Of a stretch of 64,000 nt of DNA, positions 59,522 to 64,000 are shown piece by piece. The DNA is taken from positions 39,573-103,572 of the forward strand of contig CAVRVD010000007.1 in the NCBI GenBank assembly GCA_963724535.1, in the 5' to 3' direction. The translations under genes and the position numbers were made by a program. The notes beneath the pieces are model-generated. The model was not told the DNA's origin. It saw only the letters and a list, made by a program, of their open reading frames with translations, and did no database searches. Origin of the DNA: JADJPO01 sp963724535 (GTDB lineage Bacteria; Actinomycetota; Actinomycetes; Actinomycetales; Kineosporiaceae). Each line of letters starts with the position of its first letter. Position 1 is the stretch's first letter.

Positions 59522-60364
59522 TCAGGCACTGGTCAGCGAGGCCGCCAGGTGCAGCCGGGCGAAGGCCAGCGCAGCCGCCAGGTCGGTCATCCGCTCCTCA
59601 CGGCTGCGACAGCGCCGGGTGTTCACCTCGACCACGACGGTCCCGGACCAATCCTGCTCGGCGAGCAGGCCCAGGACGGCGCCGCACGGCTGCTCCCCGC
59701 GGCCCGGCACCAGGTGCTCGTCCTTGGCCGACCCACCGCCGTCGGCCAGGTGCAGGTGGGCCAACCGGTCGCCCAGGGCGCGGGCCACCTCGAGCCCGTC
59801 CTGACCGGAGGTGGCGGTGTGCGACAGGTCCAGGGTGACGTTGGGGTAGTCGATGGGCACCGGGTCCCAGCCCGGGGAGTAGGCGAGCATCTCGCGCTGG
59901 CGGGCCCGCCACGGGTACATGTTCTCGACCGCGAGCACCACGTCCTCGCGCTCGGTCATCGCCGCCACCCCGTCGACGAAGCCGGCGGCGTACTCGCGCT
60001 GCCAGCGAAACGGTGGGTGCAGCACGATCGTGTCGGCGCCGACCTCGTGGGCCAGCTCGCAGGACATCTCCAGCTTGGTCCACGGCTCGCGTCCCCAGAC
60101 CCGCTGGGTGACCAGCAGGGTGGGGGCGTGGACGGCGAGGACCGGGACGCCGTGGTGCTGGGACAGGCGGCGCAGCGCGGCACCGTTCTGGCTGATGGCG
60201 TCGGTCCAGACCATCACCTCGACGCCGTCGTAGCCGAGTTCGGCGGCGATCGAGAAGGCATCGGCGCAGCTCTGCGGGTAGACCGAGGCGCTGGACAGCG
60301 CCACCTTCGCCGCCGGGACGCGCACCGCCGAGGCTGGCTGGTGCGCGGCGTCCGGGGGGACCAT
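59522..60364 (-). CDS. sugar phosphate isomerase/epimerase-like TIM-barrel protein
   Basis: 280 residues from ATG 60364. It has the AP-endonuclease-2/xylose-isomerase-like fold: VALSSASVYPQSCADAF, GYDGVEVMVW, VLAVHAPTLL, ADTIVLHPPFRW, LAVENMYPW, NVTLDLSHTA, RLAHLHLADGGG and GTVVVEVNTRR provide the metal-binding Glu, His and Asp positions. The substrate is unknown. TAGTCT (60372-60377, minus) is 7 bases before the start, so it appears leaderless. Confidence 0.87.
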   Translation of the reverse strand: MVPPDAAHQPASAVRVPAAKVALSSASVYPQSCADAFSIAAELGYDGVEVMVWTDAISQNGAALRRLSQHHGVPVLAVHAPTLLVTQRVWGREPWTKLEMSCELAHEVGADTIVLHPPFRWQREYAAGFVDGVAAMTEREDVVLAVENMYPWRARQREMLAYSPGWDPVPIDYPNVTLDLSHTATSGQDGLEVARALGDRLAHLHLADGGGSAKDEHLVPGRGEQPCGAVLGLLAEQDWSGTVVVEVNTRRCRSREERMTDLAAALAFARLHLAASLTSA

Positions 60365-60441
60365 GGGGTCAAGACTACGCACCGTGGGTAGGGCTGCAGT
60401 CACTGCCGTGCCCATCCTCGTCCCGACCGGCCGTGGCCCCC

Positions 60442-60447
60442 TAGGCT
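60442..60447 (+). promoter_or_regulatory. -10 box of the cysteine-rich protein gene
   Basis: TAGGCT is exactly 6 bases before GTG 60454; this choice of start (rather than the GTG at 60448, right after the box) follows from the leaderless spacing. Confidence 0.55.
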
Positions 60448-60453
60448 GTGTGG

Positions 60454-61383
60454 GTGCCGCGCGCCAAGCAGCCGAAGCGGTCCTCCGCCGCGTCCACCCG
60501 GCAGCGGGCCCCGGACGTGGAGACCGCCGCGAACCCGACCCGGATGTGGGTGGAGTTCCCCGATCCGGACGGCCCGCACAGCCTGCCCCGCACCGGACGC
60601 CGTCCGGACGCCGGGCCGCGCGGCGAGGCGGCGGACGAGGACGCGGACGAGCAGGCACTGCCGGTGCAGCCGGAGACGGTGTTCCGCTGTGACCTGACCT
60701 GGCTGACCTCCCGGTGGACGTGCATCTACGGGCGCGGCTGCGCGGGGATCTACGCCGACCGTCCGGACGACGGCTGCTGCACGCTGGGGGCCCACTTCGC
60801 CGGAAAGGCCGACCGCAAGCGGGTGGCCGCTGCGGTCGAGCGGCTCACCACCCGGCAGTGGCAGCAGGGCGAGCAGGGCCGGGCCGACGGCTGGTTGGAG
60901 CGCGACGACGACGGCAACCGGACCACCCGCGTGGTGGACGGCGCCTGCATCTTCCTGAACCGGCCGGGGTTCACTCCGGGTGGCTTCGCCGAGGGGGCCG
61001 GGTGCGCCCTGCACCGGTTGGCGCTGGAGGAGGGCGTCGACCCGGTGACCACCAAACCGGACGTGTGCTGGCAGCTGCCGATTCGACGGGCCTACCGGAC
61101 CGTTGAGCGTCCGGACACCTCGACCTACCTCGAGGTGACGGTGACCGAGTACGAGCGCAGCGGCTGGGGCGCCGGCGGCCACGACCTGGACTGGTACTGC
61201 AGCGCCAACCCGGCGGCGCACGTGGCGACCGAGCCGGTGTACGTGGGCCTGCGGGCCGAGCTGGTCGCGCTGCTCGGCCAGAAGGCCTATGACGTGCTGG
61301 CCGAGCATTGCGCGCGGGCCCTGGCCGGACGACGGGTGCTGCCACTGGCGGTGCATCCGGCGACCGAGGCCGCCGGGCACTGA
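60454..61383 (+). CDS. conserved cysteine-rich protein of unknown function
   Basis: 309 residues from GTG 60454. A basic and acidic low-complexity N-terminus (1-70) precedes a domain with many cysteines: FRCDLTW, SRWTCIYGRGCAGIY, DGCCTLGAHF, then DGACIFLN, GAGCALHRL, DVCWQLP, WYCSANP and EHCARAL. The clustered CC and CX5C patterns suggest a metal centre, in the manner of YkgJ-type zinc/iron cysteine-cluster proteins, but I do not recognise the family. A methyltransferase gene follows after 4 bases and is probably cotranscribed. Confidence 0.72.
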   Translation: MPRAKQPKRSSAASTRQRAPDVETAANPTRMWVEFPDPDGPHSLPRTGRRPDAGPRGEAADEDADEQALPVQPETVFRCDLTWLTSRWTCIYGRGCAGIYADRPDDGCCTLGAHFAGKADRKRVAAAVERLTTRQWQQGEQGRADGWLERDDDGNRTTRVVDGACIFLNRPGFTPGGFAEGAGCALHRLALEEGVDPVTTKPDVCWQLPIRRAYRTVERPDTSTYLEVTVTEYERSGWGAGGHDLDWYCSANPAAHVATEPVYVGLRAELVALLGQKAYDVLAEHCARALAGRRVLPLAVHPATEAAGH

Positions 61384-61387
61384 AGCA

Positions 61388-62089
61388 GTGAGCCCGAGAG
61401 CACCCCACGGAGCTCGGCCGAGCCCCAACATCTGGTACACACCGCAGGTCTACGAGCTGGAGAACCGGTACGCCGACCCGGACGGGGTCATCGCGGCCGC
61501 CATCCGGGGGGTGCGGGACTGGACCGGGGCCCGGGTGCTCGACATCGGCTGCGGCAGCGGCTTCCACCTACCTTCGTTCGCGACCACGGCCGGGCAGGTG
61601 GTCGGGGTCGAGCCGTACCCGCCGCTGGTGAGCGCCGCCCGGCGACGGACGGCGCAGCTGGCGAACGTGGTGGTGCGGCAGGGGACGGCGCAGGCCCTGC
61701 CGGTACGCGACGCCGTGGTGGACCTCGCGCACGCCCGGTGGGCCTACTTCTTCGGCCCGGGCTGCGAGCCGGGGCTGCGTGAGCTCGACCGGGTGATGCA
61801 TCGCGGCGGCGTGGCCTTCATCATCGACAACGACGCCTCGCGCTCGACCTTCGGGTCATGGTTCCGGCGCTGGCTGCCCGACCACGATCCCGCTGCCGTG
61901 CAACGGTTCTGGTCGAGCAACGGCTGGAACCGGCAGAGCCTGGACATCCGGTGGGCGATGCCGACCCGGGCCGACTTCGAGGCCGTGGTGCGGATCGAGT
62001 TCTCCGCCGACGTGGCCGAGGCGGCGCTGGCCGAGCACGCCGGCACCGAGGTCGACTACGCGGTCAACCTGTTCTGGAAGGAGTACTGA
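61388..62089 (+). CDS. SAM-dependent methyltransferase
   Basis: 233 residues from GTG 61388, four bases after the cysteine-rich gene. Motif I VLDIGCGSGFHLPSFA is canonical; VVGVEPYPPLVSAAR binds the ribose, and ARWAYFFGPGCEPGLRELDR with GGVAFIIDNDASRS completes the Rossmann fold. Methyltransf_11/25-like. The substrate is unknown; pairing with the cysteine-rich protein is the only context. It ends before a large hairpin shared with the convergent beta-helix gene. Confidence 0.88.
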   Translation: MSPRAPHGARPSPNIWYTPQVYELENRYADPDGVIAAAIRGVRDWTGARVLDIGCGSGFHLPSFATTAGQVVGVEPYPPLVSAARRRTAQLANVVVRQGTAQALPVRDAVVDLAHARWAYFFGPGCEPGLRELDRVMHRGGVAFIIDNDASRSTFGSWFRRWLPDHDPAAVQRFWSSNGWNRQSLDIRWAMPTRADFEAVVRIEFSADVAEAALAEHAGTEVDYAVNLFWKEY

Positions 62090-62104
62090 CCCTCTCTTTC
62101 TCGC

Positions 62105-62161
62105 TGAGGGGTCAGTTCGACAGGCTTCTTGTCCGAGTTGCCCTGTCGAACTGACCCCTCA
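62105..62161. terminator. 20-bp perfect hairpin between convergent genes
   Basis: 62105-62124 (TGAGGGGTCAGTTCGACAGG) pairs perfectly with 62142-62161 around a 17-base loop. The right arm includes the stop codon of the convergent beta-helix gene. It probably terminates both transcripts, or is a dispersed palindrome like the one at 57797. Confidence 0.7.
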
Positions 62162-63460
62162 CGGTGTGAACGTGCTGCCGTCGTCCTGGGCGAACGGGGC
62201 GGCCTGCCAGGCGGCGGCGTCGAGCACATCACCTTGGCCCGGCGCCATGAACGCCCACGGTCCGCGGTAGGTGTTGCGGCGCCAGGCGTTGTTCTGCTCG
62301 AAGGCGATCCACTGCGCGATCAGCTCGCCGTGGTAGGGGGACCAGTCCGGGTAGGTGCCGTAGTTGGAGAACACGCCGTTGAACCCGCAGCCCTTTGATG
62401 GTTGGCAGCCGGGGACGGCGCCGGGGTCCAGGATGAAGTCATTGTCCTCGACCAGGATGTTCTGGGTCTTCCAGCGGCAGTCGTCCAGGTAGGGCCGCTC
62501 GGCCACCACCGTGGGGGCGGAGCAGGCGGCGACGGTGGCTGCGGGGTTCACCATGGTGCTGGTGCCGCTGCTGGTGTTGGCCGGTGACCCGGCGAACCGG
62601 TCGGCGTTCTCCCACGCCACCACACCGGACCAGTTGTCCTGGAACAGGTTCCGGGCGATCAGGAGCACATCGCCAAAGGGACCCGGAGCTCGTGGGTCAC
62701 TGCCGGCCTCGGAGAGGTACACCGTCGCAGTGGGGAAACCGGGGTTGCGCCGGCCCTGGACATGACCGTTGCCCACGAACGTGTTGTCGACGATCCTGGC
62801 GTTGTAGCTGGTCTCGTAGAAGACCGCCTCGGCGTCGTTGTCGGCGATGTAGTTGGCCTGGATCAGGAAGCCGGAGTTGTTCGTGTCGGCCCACAGGCCG
62901 GCGCCACGGTTGTCGTGCACATGGTTTCCGACGATCTCGGCCCCGGCCGTCTCCCAGAACTTGCCGCCGCCGGTGCAGCCGCAGCCGTCGAGGCGGCGCT
63001 CCCAGTCGTCGGTGTTGTTGCCGGTGATCTCGTTGTCGCGCAGCTCGACGTCACGCACACCGTCGACGTGATAGGCGTTGAAACCGTACTGCCCGTTGTT
63101 CCGCAGGCAGCTTCTCAGCACCCGGTTCTGCGAGCCGATCATGACGGCGGCCCCGGCGTTCCGTTCGAGGGTGCTGGCATCGATCGTCCACCCGGTCGCC
63201 GAGTCGTGGTTCACCACGCCCTCGTTCTGGTTGTCGCCGACGGCACCGAACCCCCGCACGGTCAGGTGACTGATCGTCACCCCCCAGGCGTGACCACCGA
63301 ACGCATAGCTGTTGCGTCGCCGCCCGTCGAGCACGGCTCCGGGCGCACCGAGGAACGTGTCGCCGTCCTGGGGCAGCACCTGGTCGTACTCGCCGTCACC
63401 CAGGTGGTGCACGCCCGGAGCCAGCCAGTACGTGGTCCCGGGCGTGCTGCCTGCCACCAT
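62159..63460 (-). CDS. right-handed parallel beta-helix repeat protein lacking a signal peptide
   Basis: 433 residues. Repeated short strands with Asn/Asp turns, such as VLRSCLRNNGQYGFNAYHVD, DVELRDNEITGN, IVGNHVHDNRGAGLWADTNN and FLIQANYIADNDAEAVFYE, are typical of pectate-lyase-like beta-helix proteins, usually secreted polysaccharide-active or surface proteins. Here the protein starts at ATG 63460 directly with MVAGSTPGTTYWLAPGVHHL, inside what is normally the first coil, and an in-frame stop lies 18 codons upstream. So the signal sequence is missing: either 5' truncated or cytosolic. The attC-like element begins 195 bases upstream. Confidence 0.82.
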   Translation of the reverse strand: MVAGSTPGTTYWLAPGVHHLGDGEYDQVLPQDGDTFLGAPGAVLDGRRRNSYAFGGHAWGVTISHLTVRGFGAVGDNQNEGVVNHDSATGWTIDASTLERNAGAAVMIGSQNRVLRSCLRNNGQYGFNAYHVDGVRDVELRDNEITGNNTDDWERRLDGCGCTGGGKFWETAGAEIVGNHVHDNRGAGLWADTNNSGFLIQANYIADNDAEAVFYETSYNARIVDNTFVGNGHVQGRRNPGFPTATVYLSEAGSDPRAPGPFGDVLLIARNLFQDNWSGVVAWENADRFAGSPANTSSGTSTMVNPAATVAACSAPTVVAERPYLDDCRWKTQNILVEDNDFILDPGAVPGCQPSKGCGFNGVFSNYGTYPDWSPYHGELIAQWIAFEQNNAWRRNTYRGPWAFMAPGQGDVLDAAAWQAAPFAQDDGSTFTP

Positions 63461-63654
63461 CTCGGCGCCTCGACCGTGCGCGCACGCGCGACCGTGGATA
63501 CCGACGGGCTCTCAGTTCCTCCCATCACCGAAGTGGGCGAGAGGCCGGCGGGCCCCTCGCGCGGGACACGGCGTCGCGGTGTCCGTGGGGAGGCAGTGGT
63601 CGGGGCCGCGACGCGCGAGCGCGATTCGGTCTGCGATCGCGCGACCGACCAGCC

Positions 63655-63753
63655 GTCTAACACCCGGCTGCACTTGACGGCGGCCGGTGCGCGCCTGTGG
63701 TAGCGTGTGGCGCTCGAGCCGCGGCCGCCGCAAGTGAGCCGGACTCGTTAGGC
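63655..63753 (+). other. integron attC recombination site (candidate)
   Basis: 99 bp. R'' box GTCTAAC (63655-63661) fits RYYYAAC and R' box GTTAGGC (63747-63753) fits GTTRRRY. Inner arms pair: CCGGCT (63664-63669) with AGCCGG (63737-63742), CACTTG (63671-63676) with CAAGTG (63731-63736), CGGCGGCCG (63678-63686) with CGGCCGCCG (63722-63730). G63670 and A63677 are single extrahelical bases in the left arm, as in real attC sites. The terminal loop is 35 bases. The orientation places the next cassette to the right. The gap 63461-63654 before it shows no gene. Confidence 0.8.
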
Positions 63754-63784
63754 TGGCGCGACGGGGCGCATTTGGGCAGTGCGC

Positions 63785-63790
63785 TATGCT
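63785..63790 (+). promoter_or_regulatory. -10 box of the DUF4160 gene
   Basis: TATGCT is exactly 6 bases before GTG 63797, so the putative cassette carries its own leaderless promoter of the local type. Confidence 0.55.
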
Positions 63791-63796
63791 GGTCTG

Positions 63797-64000
63797 GTGA
63801 GTCCGACCGTTCTCCGAATCCGCGGGTACCGCTTCTACTTCTTCTCGCGCGAAGAGCCGCGGCCGCACGTGCATGTTCAGCACGCCGACGGTGAGGCCAA
63901 GTTCTGGCTCGAGCCAACTGTCGAGGTCGAGGGAAACTACGGACTGAAGCCACGGCGTCTGGCCGAGGCGTTGAAGCTGGTCGAGGAGCACGCCAATGTG
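63797..64000 (+). CDS. DUF4160 protein, 3' end cut by window edge
   Basis: 68 codons visible, no stop reached. The translation VSPTVLRIRGYRFYFFSREE, PRPHVHVQHADGEAKFWLEP, then TVEVEGNYGLKPRRLAEALK matches the DUF4160 family (PTVLRI, PHVHV, AKFWL, NYG). This small family is often followed by a DUF2442 gene and is found in toxin-antitoxin-like pairs and integron cassettes; its function is not established. The gene lies 43 bases after the attC R' box and in the same orientation, as a cassette gene would. Confidence 0.88.
   Translation, partial: MSPTVLRIRGYRFYFFSREEPRPHVHVQHADGEAKFWLEPTVEVEGNYGLKPRRLAEALKLVEEHANV

Noticed and set aside
62378..62384. GTTGAAC as a possible upstream cassette boundary
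   Set aside because: It fits GTTRRRY but lies inside the beta-helix coding sequence and has no paired RYYYAAC box or arms.
1..64000. tRNA, rRNA, CRISPR arrays, insertion sequences, replication origin
   Set aside because: I looked for cloverleaf 3' ends, rRNA motifs, regularly spaced repeats, transposase motifs and DnaA-box clusters and found none that convinced me.

Overview
The window is a very GC-rich actinobacterial chromosome segment (Actinomycetota). Evidence: GTG starts are common, genes are coupled by ATGA, GTGA or TGATG overlaps, many genes look leaderless, and several families are typical of the phylum (menaquinone-type complex I, fused HemD/CobA, Rex next to hemA, DUF4229 beside menA, a BldC-like helix-turn-helix protein, ribosomal protein bS22). 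Nothing fixes the genus. I saw no tRNA, rRNA, CRISPR array, insertion sequence or replication origin.

Layout. 1-16283 (minus strand) is a complete nuoA-N operon for proton-pumping NADH:menaquinone oxidoreductase; nuoN runs off the left edge. 16498-28845 is a menaquinone block (menG, menF, menD, menC, menB, menE, menA) interrupted by a proline-rich anchored protein, a lone phage-type amidase, an unrecognised 468-residue protein and a DUF4229 protein. menH was not found. 28976-31130 holds a degenerate GGDEF-EAL protein and a small PLDc_N-type membrane protein. 31172-37359 (minus) is a coupled hemL / histidine phosphatase / resA / ccdA / resB / ccsB operon for haem and cytochrome c maturation. 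A TetR regulator diverges from it. 38424-46100 (minus) is rex-hemA-hemC-hemD-hemB-marR-DUF2254. 46280-52270 carries a glutaredoxin-like protein, a HAD phosphatase, an acyltransferase, an epimerase, bS22, the BldC-like regulator and an AcuC-type deacetylase. 52388-54444 is a TrkA/TrkH potassium uptake pair. 54489-56886 combines a DHFR-like reductase, proC and proline dehydrogenase. The rest holds two methyltransferases, an ABC-2 exporter, a TIM-barrel isomerase, a cysteine-rich protein and a beta-helix protein.

Functional theme. Most of the window builds or regulates an electron transport chain: complex I, menaquinone, haem, cytochrome c maturation, and the NADH sensor Rex with a recognisable Rex box in its own promoter.

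Most notable signal. At 63655-63753 there is a 99-bp element with the full architecture of an integron attC site: RYYYAAC and GTTRRRY outer boxes and 21 bp of paired inner arms with two single extrahelical bases. It is followed 43 bp later by a DUF4160 gene, a plausible cassette gene, with its own leaderless promoter. The right edge therefore appears to enter an integron gene-cassette array. A second theme is a consistent leaderless promoter pattern: a TAnnnT hexamer exactly 6 or 7 bases before the start codon of at least twelve genes.
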